DNA from: Coprobacillaceae bacterium UN01-12pH3A
GTDB lineage: Bacteria; Bacillota_I; Bacilli_A; Erysipelotrichales; Coprobacillaceae
Reading direction: 5' to 3'
Length of the DNA stretch: 64,000 nucleotides
Assembly (NCBI GenBank): GCA_027676805.1
Contig: JAQENU010000012.1
Coordinates: forward strand, 27,068-91,067
Shown here: positions 42,515-51,825 of the stretch, one piece after another
How positions within the stretch are numbered: position 1 is the stretch's first letter
How the letters are laid out: every line of letters begins with the position of its first letter
Program-made: the position numbers and the translations under genes
Notes under the pieces: model-generated
The model's input: only the letters and a program-made list of their open reading frames with translations
What the model was told of the DNA's origin: nothing
The model's database searches: none

Positions 42515-42982
42515 ATGAAAAAAGGAAAATTTTATGTGTTACTCATCACGTTATCCGTGATTTTAATTTTTATTAGCGGGTTCATTTATTTTTTTCATGA
42601 ACCCTATAACAGAGCTGAAAACAAAGTGCTGAACGCAAAAAAAGAAGCGCTGGCAATGAATAAAATTGAATCATTTACAGAATTCACTCAATATAATAGT
42701 CAGGATATCTATTATATTGGGCAGGATAAAGAAAATATCTATGTTTTCAATAGTGATTACCTGATGGTTAAAAAAGAGCCGTTAGAAACCATTCAATTAG
42801 ATTTAGTAAAGGAACGCTTAGCTGCGGATTATAATGTTACTGATTTCAGCACCTTAGAATTAGGTTATGAAAATAAAATGATTAGTTATTTATGCCGTCA
42901 GAACTTGGGCAATGTTACTCAATATATTTACTTAAATGCACAAGATGGCAGTGAAATAAAATTTTATGAATTAGGGAAGTAA
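42515..42982 (+). CDS. TseB/YpmB-like membrane protein
   Basis: The 155 residues have one N-terminal membrane helix (about 7-28) and an outer part containing the YpmB/PepSY-like elements E-N-K-V-L-N-A-K-K-E-A-L and I-Y-V-F-N-S-D-Y-L. TseB of B. subtilis supports PBP2A-dependent cell-wall elongation. The identification rests on this plan and on the order ypmB-like, dnaD, nth, which follows B. subtilis except for aspB. GGAGGG precedes the ATG. Confidence 0.72.
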   Translation: MKKGKFYVLLITLSVILIFISGFIYFFHEPYNRAENKVLNAKKEALAMNKIESFTEFTQYNSQDIYYIGQDKENIYVFNSDYLMVKKEPLETIQLDLVKERLAADYNVTDFSTLELGYENKMISYLCRQNLGNVTQYIYLNAQDGSEIKFYELGK

Positions 42983-42987
42983 TAACG

Positions 42988-43590
42988 ATGGATGTATTTT
43001 TGAAGGAACATAATTTGATTGATTTGAAAGGACTGGCGATTCTTAAATATAAAGCATTGGGACTGAATGAGAATGAAATTCTGATTTTGCTTTTGATTAT
43101 GACATTACAGGCTTCCGGTCAAAAAGGTATTAATTATGAAATGTTAACGAACTATGTGCATTTAGATGATAAAGTGATCGATAGTGTGCTGGTGGGGCTG
43201 GTAAATAAAAAGATGATTAATCTGATTGGGACGTCGATCTCCTTAGATGCTTTTTATAAACGACTGGTGTTTGATGCCCCTGTTGAACAAGTGGAGAAAA
43301 TGGAGGGAATTAATCTGGTGGAAGCATTTGAAAATGAATTTGCTAAAGCCTTAACTCCGATGGAATTAGAGACGATCAAGAGTTGGAAGCAAAGCGGCTA
43401 CAGTGATCAATTTATTTTGGATGCATTGAAAGAAGCGGCTTTGAGCAATGTGCATTCATTTCGTTATATTGAAAAGATTTTGATCAATTGGTCACAAAAT
43501 GGGGTTCGCCGATCTGGGGCTGAACCGATTGAATCTGGCGGCAATGAAGAAGAATTAGTAGAGTATAGGTGGTGGGAAGAGGATGATTAA
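42988..43590 (+). CDS. dnaD: DnaD-family replication initiation protein
   Basis: DnaD acts with DnaB and DnaI in loading the replicative helicase in Firmicutes. The 200 residues have a winged-helix N-terminal domain (L-L-L-I-M-T-L-Q-A-S, the usual opening) and the DnaD-domain-2 signature (residues ~110-175: F-E-N-E-F-A-K-A-L, I-K-S-W-K-Q-S-G-Y, F-R-Y-I-E-K-I-L-I-N-W). It overlaps nth by 8 bases. Confidence 0.9.
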   Translation: MDVFLKEHNLIDLKGLAILKYKALGLNENEILILLLIMTLQASGQKGINYEMLTNYVHLDDKVIDSVLVGLVNKKMINLIGTSISLDAFYKRLVFDAPVEQVEKMEGINLVEAFENEFAKALTPMELETIKSWKQSGYSDQFILDALKEAALSNVHSFRYIEKILINWSQNGVRRSGAEPIESGGNEEELVEYRWWEEDD

Positions 43591-44257
43591 ACATAAATTA
43601 GATTTAATATTGAATACTCTGGATGAAATGTTTCCGGATGCTTATTGTGAATTGGTTCATCATAATGAGTTTGAATTATTGGTAGCTGTCATGCTTTCTG
43701 CTCAGACAACCGATCAGAGTGTGAATAAGCTGACAAAGAGTTTATTCGAGAAATATAAAGGACCGGAGGATTTTGCTAAAGCACCATTAGCACAGATTGA
43801 AAAAGATATTAAAACAATCGGATTATATCGCAATAAAGCAAAATCATTACATAATATGTCCATTCAGCTATTAGAACAGTTCAATGGAGAAGTTCCCCAT
43901 ACAATCGAGGAACTAACAACGCTCCCGGGGGTAGGGAAAAAGACTGCCAATGTTGTGGTATCGGTTGCCTTTGGCCAGCCCGCATTTGCGGTCGATACGC
44001 ATGTAGAAAGGATCTCGAAGCGACTAGGGTTTGCGAAATGGGATGATTCAGTATTAACCGTAGAAAAGAAACTAATGAAAGCTATCCCGAAAGATCGCTG
44101 GATCAAGGGACATCATCAATTTATTTTCTTCGGCCGTTATTTCTGCAAGGCAACGAATCCTACCTGCTACGAATGTCCTTTATATGATATCTGCAAGGAA
44201 CCCAAACGAAAAGCTATAAAAACAAAACATATCAATGAACCTCAAAGCGTTTCTTAA
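43583..44257 (+). CDS. nth: Endonuclease III
   Basis: Nth is a DNA glycosylase/AP lyase that excises oxidised pyrimidines. The 224 residues have the helix-hairpin-helix L-P-G-V-G-K-K-T-A with Lys120 and the catalytic Asp138 in V-D-T-H-V, the same numbering as E. coli. The [4Fe-4S] loop C-x6-C-x2-C-x5-C lies near 192-208. It ends in front of a terminator facing ponA. Confidence 0.97.
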   Translation: MIKHKLDLILNTLDEMFPDAYCELVHHNEFELLVAVMLSAQTTDQSVNKLTKSLFEKYKGPEDFAKAPLAQIEKDIKTIGLYRNKAKSLHNMSIQLLEQFNGEVPHTIEELTTLPGVGKKTANVVVSVAFGQPAFAVDTHVERISKRLGFAKWDDSVLTVEKKLMKAIPKDRWIKGHHQFIFFGRYFCKATNPTCYECPLYDICKEPKRKAIKTKHINEPQSVS

Positions 44258-44270
44258 TGAAACGTTTTTT
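44246..44270 (+). terminator. Intrinsic terminator after nth
   Basis: CGTTTC (44248-44253), loop TTAAT, GAAACG (44259-44264), then TTTTTTG; AAAG before the stem extends it. Confidence 0.7.
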
Positions 44271-44292
44271 GTATATCTAAAATTATTCATGA

Positions 44293-44319
44293 AAAAAGCA
44301 GAAGGGAGAATCCTTCTGC
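44293..44319 (-). terminator. Intrinsic terminator after ponA
   Basis: On the minus strand AGCAGAAGG and CCTTCTGCT form a 9-bp stem followed by TTTTTTC, directly after the ponA stop. Confidence 0.8.
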
Positions 44320-47148
44320 TTAACTGCTTGGTGTTTGGGTATTACCCCCACTGTTTTGATTATTTCCGGTGCTGCCATTATTGGTATTGTTGCCGCTGTT
44401 TCCACCGTTATTGGTTGTATTATCATTTCCGCCCGTTGAGCCGCCCGGAGTTTCAGGCGTCGTTGGGGTCTTTTTTGTATAATAGACATTGATCACTGAA
44501 CTTCCGTCAGCAGCGATCTTGATTGAAGTAGGATTTGCAACTCCGGTGTTATAAGCAGCATCCTGATATTTCTTGATATCTGGAGTAATGGTTGCACCGA
44601 TCGTTCCGGTTCCTTTTTCTGATTTAAACAAGACATCGTCTTTGTAGTAATTGACTGTATATTCTGCTGTCTTTGGCTTGATTGTCACCGTTACTGATTT
44701 CTCAGATGAACGAATTGTCAATGCTTTAGAACGTGTATAGAATCCAACAATAACAACACTCTTTTCTGGAGTGTAATTTAATTTAAATTCAGGTGTTTCG
44801 CTTGTCTGACTGTAAAGAACAGCACCGGTATCCGGATCACGCACCTCTACACCGTAGATCGCATCTCCGTAGATATTGACAACGTTTTTGTCATCTGCCG
44901 ATTTATCATAGGCACCGAATTTAACGTTTAAGTTATTGGCTTCTCCGGTGACATCAAATGATGTTAAAGCAGCAAGCTGGCTTGCCAGACTATAATCTTT
45001 TGGCATATTGCTGTTTTTAAACCATGCAGTAATTACACTGTCTGATGGGGTAGAAGAATCCGGCTTCATATAAGGCGTAATTCCTTTTACCATCGTTGCC
45101 TGAGAAACACCGCTTGGCTGTGTATAACTGTTTACTGTTGTGCCATTTTGGATATGATCGATAAGCATGGCTCCGATCTTGCTGCCAAAATTGGTTTGAT
45201 CATAGCTTAGATAATAACCGTAGGTCGAAGCGATGCTTCCCGGATAGCCGACCCATACAGACACGGCTAAGTCTTCGGTATATCCTTGGAACCAGCTGTC
45301 TTTATTTGCTCCTTCAGGAATACCAAATTGAACTCCTGAATCTCCCCAGTCACTTGTACCAGATTTTGCAGCTAGGTTATAATTAATGTTTGTTCCGATA
45401 TATTGCGTTTTTGCGAAAGTTTTTAATACTTGCTGGATCATGAATGAAGATTCGGCAGATAATGCCTGAGTTGGTGTAATGGAATTGTGAACATCAATCT
45501 TTGTTCCGGTATCTTTTAAGATGATATAATCGATCGTGTGTGGCTGAATGTAGTTTCCATTATTGGATAAAGCCGCATAGGCACCGGCACCTTGAACCGG
45601 TGTAATCCCGTGATCCCAAGATCCAATAGAGTAAGTGGTATTAAAAGATTCATCGCTTAAATCAAATCCGAATCCTTCCACATATTTTTGATAATCGGTT
45701 AAATTAATTTTTTCCAAAACTTTATTGAAAGTATGAATTGCAGGTAAATTTAATGAGTTTCGAAGTGCTTCCTGCAACTGCACTTCACCGCCTACTGAGA
45801 AGTCCCAGTTATTGACTTTGTGTCCTTCCGGTGTTGTATAGGCCTCGTTAGATACGCTTTGACCGGTTGACCAGTCTAAGAATTCAAAAGCGGCACAATA
45901 AGAGATAATTGGCTTTAATGAAGAACCCGGCTGATGTTTTTCCAATGCGTAGTTGATTGGCGCTGTTTCAACAGCTTCACGTTCTGGTGTTGTAACGCCG
46001 GTATAATGACGTCCGCCGATTACCGCAATAATTTTTCCGGTATGTGTATCTTGAACACTGGCACCAAGTTCCAGGTTGTCATCATAGAAGTTAAAGAGTT
46101 CGCCAGAAGCAATGGAATCCGCATAGGCTTGTGCGTCTGGATCCATAAAGGTATGAATTTCCATCGGTGTTTCCAATGGGTCTAATCCGGCAAGTTCAGG
46201 ATATTTTCCTGAGCTGGCTAATTCGTAATATTCAGAAAGAACAGTGTCCGTATAACTTGCATAGTTTGTATAGTCAGTATCGGCATTCGCACTTTTCTTT
46301 AATGTGTTTTCAATTTTAATCTGTTTGGTAGCGTTCATTTCATCTTCTGAAATGTAGCCATGGCGATACATTAAATCTAAAACTGTATCACGTCTTTTAG
46401 TCGCGTCTTCAAGGTGATAATAAGGATCGAAGGCATCCGGAGCATTCAATGTTCCGGCTAATAAAGCTGCTTCTGGCAAAGTTAATTCAGAAACATCTTT
46501 ATCGAAATAATATTTACTTGCAGCTTGAATCCCGATGGTTTTGTTCCCACGACCAAAGGCAATCTTATTTAAATAAAGCTCCAGTATTTTTTCTTTGTCT
46601 AATTGACTGTCTGCCTGAATAGCGAGATAAATCTCACCAATCTTTCTCTGCCAACGATTCGTATGTTCGTCAGGATAGTAAGATTTCTTAATGAGCTGCT
46701 GAGTAATCGTAGACCCCCCGCTGGTGATATCTCCGGCTAGCAGGTTTCCAAATGCTGCCTTGATGATACGAGGCAGGTCAAATCCGTTATGATCAAAGAA
46801 ACGTGAATCTTCCGTTGCCACAACAGCATCCACTAATACTTGCGGCAATTGCTCGTATGTAACGTTTTCTCTGGTTCCGGCTTCATCGTTCCCCCACATT
46901 CCCATGCTGCCGCCTTCGGTATCATACATTTCTGTCGCTTCTTGGGAAACGAGTTTTTCAATGCTGAACGTATCGGTTGATTTGATAATGCCATATACGA
47001 AATAGATTCCATATCCAATCACGGCCACAACGAGGACACTCAAAACACTGAAGATAATGCGCTTATTTCGCTTTTTGTTTGCTGCCTTATCTGGTTTCTT
47101 TGGCTGACTTCGTCGTCGTCTGTTATTTTCATTTGGTGTATTTGTCAT
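44320..47148 (-). CDS. ponA: Penicillin-binding protein 1A, bifunctional, with extra C-terminal modules
   Basis: PBP1A polymerises and cross-links peptidoglycan. Of the 942 residues, ~29-52 form the membrane anchor. The glycosyltransferase-51 domain has E-D-S-R-F-F-D-H and G-G-S-T-I-T-Q-Q-L. The transpeptidase has P-G-S-S-L-K-P (Ser near 410) and A-A-K-S-G-T-S. After the catalytic part comes a beta-rich module (about 822-893, T-A-E-Y-T-V-N-Y-Y) that resembles MucBP-type repeats, and a ~49-residue low-complexity tail of Asn, Gly, Thr and Ser. The tail resembles the flexible tail of B. subtilis PBP1. It lies right behind recU. Confidence 0.95.
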   Translation of the reverse strand: MTNTPNENNRRRRSQPKKPDKAANKKRNKRIIFSVLSVLVVAVIGYGIYFVYGIIKSTDTFSIEKLVSQEATEMYDTEGGSMGMWGNDEAGTRENVTYEQLPQVLVDAVVATEDSRFFDHNGFDLPRIIKAAFGNLLAGDITSGGSTITQQLIKKSYYPDEHTNRWQRKIGEIYLAIQADSQLDKEKILELYLNKIAFGRGNKTIGIQAASKYYFDKDVSELTLPEAALLAGTLNAPDAFDPYYHLEDATKRRDTVLDLMYRHGYISEDEMNATKQIKIENTLKKSANADTDYTNYASYTDTVLSEYYELASSGKYPELAGLDPLETPMEIHTFMDPDAQAYADSIASGELFNFYDDNLELGASVQDTHTGKIIAVIGGRHYTGVTTPEREAVETAPINYALEKHQPGSSLKPIISYCAAFEFLDWSTGQSVSNEAYTTPEGHKVNNWDFSVGGEVQLQEALRNSLNLPAIHTFNKVLEKINLTDYQKYVEGFGFDLSDESFNTTYSIGSWDHGITPVQGAGAYAALSNNGNYIQPHTIDYIILKDTGTKIDVHNSITPTQALSAESSFMIQQVLKTFAKTQYIGTNINYNLAAKSGTSDWGDSGVQFGIPEGANKDSWFQGYTEDLAVSVWVGYPGSIASTYGYYLSYDQTNFGSKIGAMLIDHIQNGTTVNSYTQPSGVSQATMVKGITPYMKPDSSTPSDSVITAWFKNSNMPKDYSLASQLAALTSFDVTGEANNLNVKFGAYDKSADDKNVVNIYGDAIYGVEVRDPDTGAVLYSQTSETPEFKLNYTPEKSVVIVGFYTRSKALTIRSSEKSVTVTIKPKTAEYTVNYYKDDVLFKSEKGTGTIGATITPDIKKYQDAAYNTGVANPTSIKIAADGSSVINVYYTKKTPTTPETPGGSTGGNDNTTNNGGNSGNNTNNGSTGNNQNSGGNTQTPSS

Positions 47149-47736
47149 TTATTTTTCCTCCTTAAAAAATACTTCATCCACAATCTTTAAATAATCGATT
47201 CGAGGTCGAAATCCATACTGGATACGATACCCGTTTTGACTGATTTCTTCATAAGAAAGTGATTTCTTTTTTGATGAGTTGTATTTTTCAATCATATAAT
47301 CTGCTTTAAGCAGATAAACCTCACTTAACTTTGTAAAAGCCATCACGATAAAAGCGATGCCGCCATGTCTTAACACTTTATCCAAGTGCTCGATCTGATG
47401 GGGGTGGATATTTTGAAAAGGAAAGCTCATCTTGTTGATCTCTTTCGCTTCAAAATCAATATATTTTCCCTTATATATACCATTGTAATCTGTCGTGCTT
47501 GGAATCTTGAAATAAGCTTCAATAATCTTAGCAGAACTGCGCGATGGATAATCCACCTTCACGATTTGGATCGGAGTCGGCTTTTTATGAATGACTGCCT
47601 TATCAAAAGTGAGATAGTATTCATTGGATTCGTTAAGGTCTTGCTCCAATGAATAACCGCGGTGTCTTGTATCTTGTTTTAATGCAGATACAGGTTGAGA
47701 AATGTTTTTTTTCATCCCATTTGGATAGTTTACCAT
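47149..47736 (-). CDS. recU: Holliday junction resolvase RecU
   Basis: RecU cleaves Holliday junctions and modulates RecA in Firmicutes. The 195 residues have the catalytic nuclease pattern with S-T-T-D-Y-N-G, F-E-A-K-E (metal ligand Glu and catalytic Lys) and the N-terminal R-G-Y-S-L-E-Q-D-L, with P-H-Q-I-E-H following. The stop touches the ponA start; recU-ponA is a conserved pair in Bacillus. TATAAT on the minus strand at 47759-47754 is the probable -10. Confidence 0.95.
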   Translation of the reverse strand: MVNYPNGMKKNISQPVSALKQDTRHRGYSLEQDLNESNEYYLTFDKAVIHKKPTPIQIVKVDYPSRSSAKIIEAYFKIPSTTDYNGIYKGKYIDFEAKEINKMSFPFQNIHPHQIEHLDKVLRHGGIAFIVMAFTKLSEVYLLKADYMIEKYNSSKKKSLSYEEISQNGYRIQYGFRPRIDYLKIVDEVFFKEEK

Positions 47737-47858
47737 TTATTATCACCGCTTCTATTATACTGTTTTTTTGAAGGGATTAAAAGTAATTTATATAAAATGC
47801 GCTTTTGTATTGCTTTTTTGTTCGTTATTTGTAAAATATAATATAAGGATGTGATAGA

Positions 47859-48200
47859 ATGGATTATAAAATACAGTTAACTCCGAAAAAGATATTAAAC
47901 AAGGAGTTTAAAGTTGATTTTAAAGGATATAACTCTGCTGAGGTAGATTATTTCTTGGATACGATCTTGGCAGATTATGAAAATTTTGCGAAGATCATTG
48001 AACTTGCCAATAAAGAATTGGAAGAGTTGGAAAATGAAAATAAAAAATTAAAGGAAGAAATCGCACAATTATCACGTGATAAGAGTGTAGCGGAGGAAAG
48101 TGTTCAGAATTTAGAAGAACAATTATCACCGCAGGTGGATATTTTAAAGCGCCTTTCTTTATTGGAAAAAGCCGTGTTTGGCAATCGAAGTGCAGAATAA
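47859..48200 (+). CDS. gpsB: Cell-cycle protein GpsB (DivIVA-like)
   Basis: GpsB switches peptidoglycan synthesis between side wall and septum and binds PBP1, whose gene is 0.7 kb away on the other strand. The 113 residues show the DivIVA N-terminal pattern K-E-F-K-V-D-F-K-G-Y-N-S-A-E-V-D-Y-F-L-D, a coiled coil (about 25-85) and the GpsB end I-L-K-R-L-S-L-L-E-K-A-V-F-G. AGGATG lies before the ATG. As in B. subtilis, rnpB follows directly. Confidence 0.95.
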   Translation: MDYKIQLTPKKILNKEFKVDFKGYNSAEVDYFLDTILADYENFAKIIELANKELEELENENKKLKEEIAQLSRDKSVAEESVQNLEEQLSPQVDILKRLSLLEKAVFGNRSAE

Positions 48201-48203
48201 GGC

Positions 48204-48232
48204 TTGCATTCGGAATAAATTTAACGTAGAAT
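48204..48232 (+). promoter_or_regulatory. Sigma-A promoter of rnpB
   Basis: TTGCAT (48204-48209), 17-base spacer and TAGAAT (48227-48232), right after gpsB. Confidence 0.75.
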
Positions 48233-48235
48233 AAA

Positions 48236-48574
48236 AGCGCTCATGGAAGATAATCGCTGTAAAACAGAGGAAAGTCCAGGCTCGCACAGTCTGTGATGGC
48301 TGTAGTGATTGTGCATAACGAATCAATAAGTTATGGCAGTGTAAACTGACGACAGGCCTAAAACCTAAACGCAAGCATGGTTGATAAGCCGTAAAGTGCC
48401 ACAGAAACTATGCCATGTAGAAATACAAGGATGAAAAGAGGTAAACTCCGCAAGCGAGAAACCCAAATTTGGTAGGGGAATCAATACAGAGGAAACGAAC
48501 GATGTATTGGACATAGCAATATGTAGATAAATGATTATCTGAAAAACAGAACTTGGCTTACGAAATGAGCTTTA
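48236..48574 (+). ncRNA. rnpB: RNase P RNA (class B)
   Basis: The catalytic RNA that trims tRNA 5' ends. Conserved cores are visible: AGAGGAAAGTCCAGGCTCGC near 48274-48293, GTGCCACAGAAACTA at about 48397-48411, the GGTAAACTCC element near 48441, and AACAGAACTTGGCTTACG near 48545-48562. GCTCAT at 48239 pairs with ATGAGC near 48565 to form P1. The ~340-base length and the location after gpsB match the Bacillus class. Confidence 0.97.
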
Positions 48575-48600
48575 AACTGGCAATTTGCCAGTTTTTATTT
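48575..48600 (+). terminator. Intrinsic terminator after rnpB
   Basis: AAACTGGCA and TGCCAGTTTTT form a stem with a three-base loop. Confidence 0.85.
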
Positions 48601-48683
48601 TACAGGTATAAATAAAAGGAAGATTACATATAAATAGATAGCCTTTCAAAATTTAATAAATAATCACTCAAATCGATAAATTT

Positions 48684-48704
48684 TTACAATTAAGATGATT
48701 GTAA
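48684..48704 (+). promoter_or_regulatory. Inverted repeat at the rodZ promoter
   Basis: TTACAAT (48684-48690), 7 bases, ATTGTAA (48698-48704). The right arm covers the -35. A dimeric repressor site is possible. The rest of the 48600-48760 gap shows only A/T-rich sequence. Confidence 0.35.
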
Positions 48705-48726
48705 TTGCAGATGATTATGCTATAAT
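48699..48726 (+). promoter_or_regulatory. Sigma-A promoter of rodZ-pgsA-cinA
   Basis: TTGTAA (48699-48704), 16-base spacer and a perfect TATAAT (48721-48726) preceded by TGC. Confidence 0.7.
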
Positions 48727-48764
48727 TATACTAAATGTAAGATAGTGCAGTTAGGAGGAATAGT

Positions 48765-49712
48765 GTGGAGGATTTAGGAAGAAAACTTCTTGAAGAACGT
48801 CAATTAAGAAACATCACATTGCAGGATATCAGCGCAGCTACGCATATCTCAGTAGGCGTCTTAAAAGATATCGAAAGCGGTAAGTTTGATAAATATATCG
48901 GTGATGAAGAATATATAAAAAAATATATTAAAAAGTATGCAGATTACTTAGGAATTGAATCAGATGAATTGGTGGATACATATATCACGCTGACTCAGGA
49001 ACTTAGTCTGACGAAAATAAAAGAAAAAGAAGAAAAGCTGAAAGCGGAGCCTAAAAAAGCTCCGACGACGAAAATCACTAAACCTGCTTTTGCGAAAGCA
49101 CCTAAAGTTTATGATAATCATAGCGGCAGAACATTTGTTAAATATACGATTATTGTCGCCCTGTGTTTATTAATCATCTTTAGTGTTTGGTATGCCTTAA
49201 AGTTATCAAACAAAGATAAGGCGGGATTTGACAATCAAAATCAGAATCATATTTCTGGAACTCCTAATGTTGATGATAATGAAGATCCGGTGATTCCACC
49301 TACTGAAGATAACAAAGATGATGAAAAGCCAACGGACAAAGAAACGCCAAAAGTGGAAATGACACGTACAGCAGCGAATCAGTATTCGATTAAATTACCT
49401 TCAGACAGTGAAACATTCACGATGAAGATTGAATTTGTCGCGTACACTTGGTCTTCAATGCTGGTTAACGGAACGAACTACAGTAATTTTGCTGGGAAGG
49501 CTTATAATAGTGCGAATACAGCAAATGACAAAAATGCCACACCGGAAACAGTGGAGCTGACTTTTAATACTAAAGATGTGAATACCATTGTTTTAAGCAA
49601 CGGATATAATTTATATCACCGTTATTATATCAATGGTGAAAAACTTGATATCCCTGAAAGTGATCAAAGCGGTAATTACGCAGATGTCACATTTACATTT
49701 ATAAAGGAGTAG
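48765..49712 (+). CDS. rodZ: RodZ-like membrane protein
   Basis: RodZ links the MreB cytoskeleton to the elongation machinery. The 315 residues have an N-terminal Xre-type helix-turn-helix (about 5-70: L-G-R-K-L-L-E-E-R, H-I-S-V-G-V-L-K-D-I-E), one membrane helix (about 125-147), an acidic Pro/Asp/Glu linker and a DUF4115-like beta domain (about 205-312). It resembles YmfM of B. subtilis, which likewise stands before pgsA. The start is GTG 48765, served by AGGAGGAA. Confidence 0.88.
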   Translation: MEDLGRKLLEERQLRNITLQDISAATHISVGVLKDIESGKFDKYIGDEEYIKKYIKKYADYLGIESDELVDTYITLTQELSLTKIKEKEEKLKAEPKKAPTTKITKPAFAKAPKVYDNHSGRTFVKYTIIVALCLLIIFSVWYALKLSNKDKAGFDNQNQNHISGTPNVDDNEDPVIPPTEDNKDDEKPTDKETPKVEMTRTAANQYSIKLPSDSETFTMKIEFVAYTWSSMLVNGTNYSNFAGKAYNSANTANDKNATPETVELTFNTKDVNTIVLSNGYNLYHRYYINGEKLDIPESDQSGNYADVTFTFIKE

Positions 49713-49715
49713 TCT

Positions 49716-50291
49716 ATGAATTTGCCTAATAAACTCACTGTCTTTCGCATGCTTTTAGTTCCGGTTATCATCGTTTTGTGTATTTTTCCGATCGGTGGCA
49801 GCTGGAACATTTGGGGACAGATTTTACCTATCAATCAATTTATCGTAGTGATGCTGTTTATTGTGGCATCACTTACTGATTTTTTAGATGGACAGATTGC
49901 CAGAAAACAGAATATTATCACGACTTTTGGAAAATTTATGGATCCGATTGCGGATAAATTACTTGTTAATTCACTGATTATCATTTTGGCGTGTACCAGC
50001 AAGATCCATATGATTGTTCCTTTAATCATGATTTCTCGTGATCTTGTTGTTGATGCGATCCGCTTGCTGGCAAGTCAGAATAATGTAGTGCTGGCAGCTA
50101 GTCAGCTGGGAAAAGCAAAGACATTTACCCAAATGCTGGGAATCATCTTTATTTTATTGAATAATATCCCTTTTTGTTTTTTAGGAGTGCGCATTGATTT
50201 AATTACCATGGCATTGGCGACATTGATTTCCCTTATCTCCGGAATTGATTACTTCATGAAGAACAGACAATTTATCTTGGAGTCAATGTAA
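49716..50291 (+). CDS. pgsA: CDP-diacylglycerol-glycerol-3-phosphate 3-phosphatidyltransferase
   Basis: PgsA makes phosphatidylglycerophosphate, the first step to phosphatidylglycerol. The 191-residue membrane enzyme has the CDP-alcohol motif D-G-x2-A-R-x8-G-x3-D-x3-D (D-G-Q-I-A-R ... G-K-F-M-D-P-I-A-D). The stop overlaps the cinA start by one base. Confidence 0.95.
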   Translation: MNLPNKLTVFRMLLVPVIIVLCIFPIGGSWNIWGQILPINQFIVVMLFIVASLTDFLDGQIARKQNIITTFGKFMDPIADKLLVNSLIIILACTSKIHMIVPLIMISRDLVVDAIRLLASQNNVVLAASQLGKAKTFTQMLGIIFILLNNIPFCFLGVRIDLITMALATLISLISGIDYFMKNRQFILESM

Positions 50292-50746
50292 TGAGAGAAC
50301 TGGTGGATAAGCTGGTTGAAAAAAAACTGACGATTGCCAGCTGTGAAAGCTTTACGGTAGGTCAGTTTGGTGCTGGGCTAGGGAGTGTATCCGGTGCCTC
50401 CAATACATATAAAGGAACATTGGTCACTTATCAGACAATAATTAAAACAGATGTTTTAAAAGTGGATCGTCAGTTAGTAAACGAATACGGTGTAGTCAGT
50501 GAAGCTATTGCCAAAGAGATGTGCCTTAAAGGAAAAACTTATTTTAATTCGGATATTTGTGTTTCCTTTACGGGGAATGCGGGACCGGAGGCTATGGAAA
50601 ATAAACCGGTGGGACTTATTTATATTGGCATTAATTTTTTAGGTAAAATTACGACTTATGAGTATCATTTGGTAGGAAGCAGAGCTATGATTCAAAAACA
50701 AGCAGTGCATATTGCGGAAAAAAAGCTGCTTGATATGTTAGGATAA
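50291..50746 (+). CDS. CinA C-terminal domain protein (NMN deamidase-like)
   Basis: The 151 residues correspond only to the C-terminal CinA/PncC domain, which in other bacteria deamidates nicotinamide mononucleotide in pyridine nucleotide recycling. The N-terminal MoCF-like half of full CinA is missing. The active-site stretch reads S-C-E-S-F-T-V-G-Q, altered from the usual E-S-C-T-G-G, and further on there is G-A-S-N-T-Y-K-G. Its place between pgsA and recA is the same as B. subtilis cinA. Confidence 0.82.
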   Translation: MRELVDKLVEKKLTIASCESFTVGQFGAGLGSVSGASNTYKGTLVTYQTIIKTDVLKVDRQLVNEYGVVSEAIAKEMCLKGKTYFNSDICVSFTGNAGPEAMENKPVGLIYIGINFLGKITTYEYHLVGSRAMIQKQAVHIAEKKLLDMLG

Positions 50747-50784
50747 TAATAAAAAGAGAAGAATGATTTAGATGGGAGGATATT

Positions 50785-51822
50785 ATGGCAGAAAAAACAA
50801 AGAAGACAGATAAAGCTGAAGCGGGCGAAGAAAAAGCCTTGGATGAAGCGATTAAGCAAATAGAAAAGCAGTTTGGAAAAGGGTCCATCATGCGTTTAGG
50901 CGATCGTGCTGATTTAAGCGTGGATGTTATTCCGACAGGGTCATTAACTTTGGATTTAGCGTTAGGTATTGGCGGGTATCCAAAAGGACGTATCGTAGAG
51001 GTTTATGGACCTGAATCGAGCGGGAAGACGACCTTGGCTCTGCATGCTATTGCGGAAGTGCAGAAACAGGGCGGACGTGCCGCATTTATTGATGCAGAAC
51101 ACGCGATTGATCCTGTCTATGCCAAGAATTTAGGTGTGGATATTGAACAGTTGATTTTATCTCAGCCGGACAGCGGAGAACAGGCATTGGAAATTACCGA
51201 GACCTTAGTTCGTTCTGGAGCGATTGATCTGATTATTGTCGATTCAGTGGCAGCCTTAGTGCCACAGGTGGAATTAGATGGTGAAATGGGAGATTCTCAG
51301 ATGGGGCTGCAGGCACGTTTGATGTCTAAGGCGTTGAGAAAACTTTCGGGATGTTTAAATAAGTCCGAATGTACGATCATCTTCATTAATCAGTTGAGAG
51401 AAAAAATTGGAGTTATGTTCGGGAATCCGGAAACGACTACCGGCGGACGTGCACTTAAATTCTATTCTTCGATTCGTATTGAAATCAGAAGAAGTGAAGC
51501 CATTAAAAACGGTACAGAGATTGTTGGGAATAAAACCAATATTAAAGTCGTTAAAAACAAAGTGGCACCACCATTTAAAACTGCAAGTGTGGATGTTATC
51601 TATGGACAGGGAATTTCTAAAGACGGAGAAGTGTTGGATTTATCGGTTGAATTGGAGCTGGTAGAAAAGAGCGGTGCTTGGTATTCATATAAAGGTGAAA
51701 AAATCGGGCAGGGACGTGAAAATTCAAAACTGTATATTAAAACACATCCGGAAATAATGGAAGAACTGATTAATGGTATTAAATCAAAAATCATGGGCGA
51801 AGAAGCCGTAGAAGAAAAATAA
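50785..51822 (+). CDS. recA: Recombinase RecA
   Basis: RecA forms filaments on single-stranded DNA for strand exchange and the SOS response. The 345 residues have Walker [10 protein letters not shown] (about 75-83), Walker [11 protein letters not shown] and the L1/L2 regions [10 protein letters not shown] and [16 protein letters not shown] site precedes the ATG. No LexA-type operator was seen upstream. Confidence 0.98.
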   Translation: MAEKTKKTDKAEAGEEKALDEAIKQIEKQFGKGSIMRLGDRADLSVDVIPTGSLTLDLALGIGGYPKGRIVEVYGPESSGKTTLALHAIAEVQKQGGRAAFIDAEHAIDPVYAKNLGVDIEQLILSQPDSGEQALEITETLVRSGAIDLIIVDSVAALVPQVELDGEMGDSQMGLQARLMSKALRKLSGCLNKSECTIIFINQLREKIGVMFGNPETTTGGRALKFYSSIRIEIRRSEAIKNGTEIVGNKTNIKVVKNKVAPPFKTASVDVIYGQGISKDGEVLDLSVELELVEKSGAWYSYKGEKIGQGRENSKLYIKTHPEIMEELINGIKSKIMGEEAVEEK

Positions 51823-51825
51823 GCT

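Noticed and set aside
44235..44492. 85-residue plus-strand frame between nth and ponA
   Set aside because: It runs through two terminators and is antisense to the Asn/Gly tail of PBP1A.
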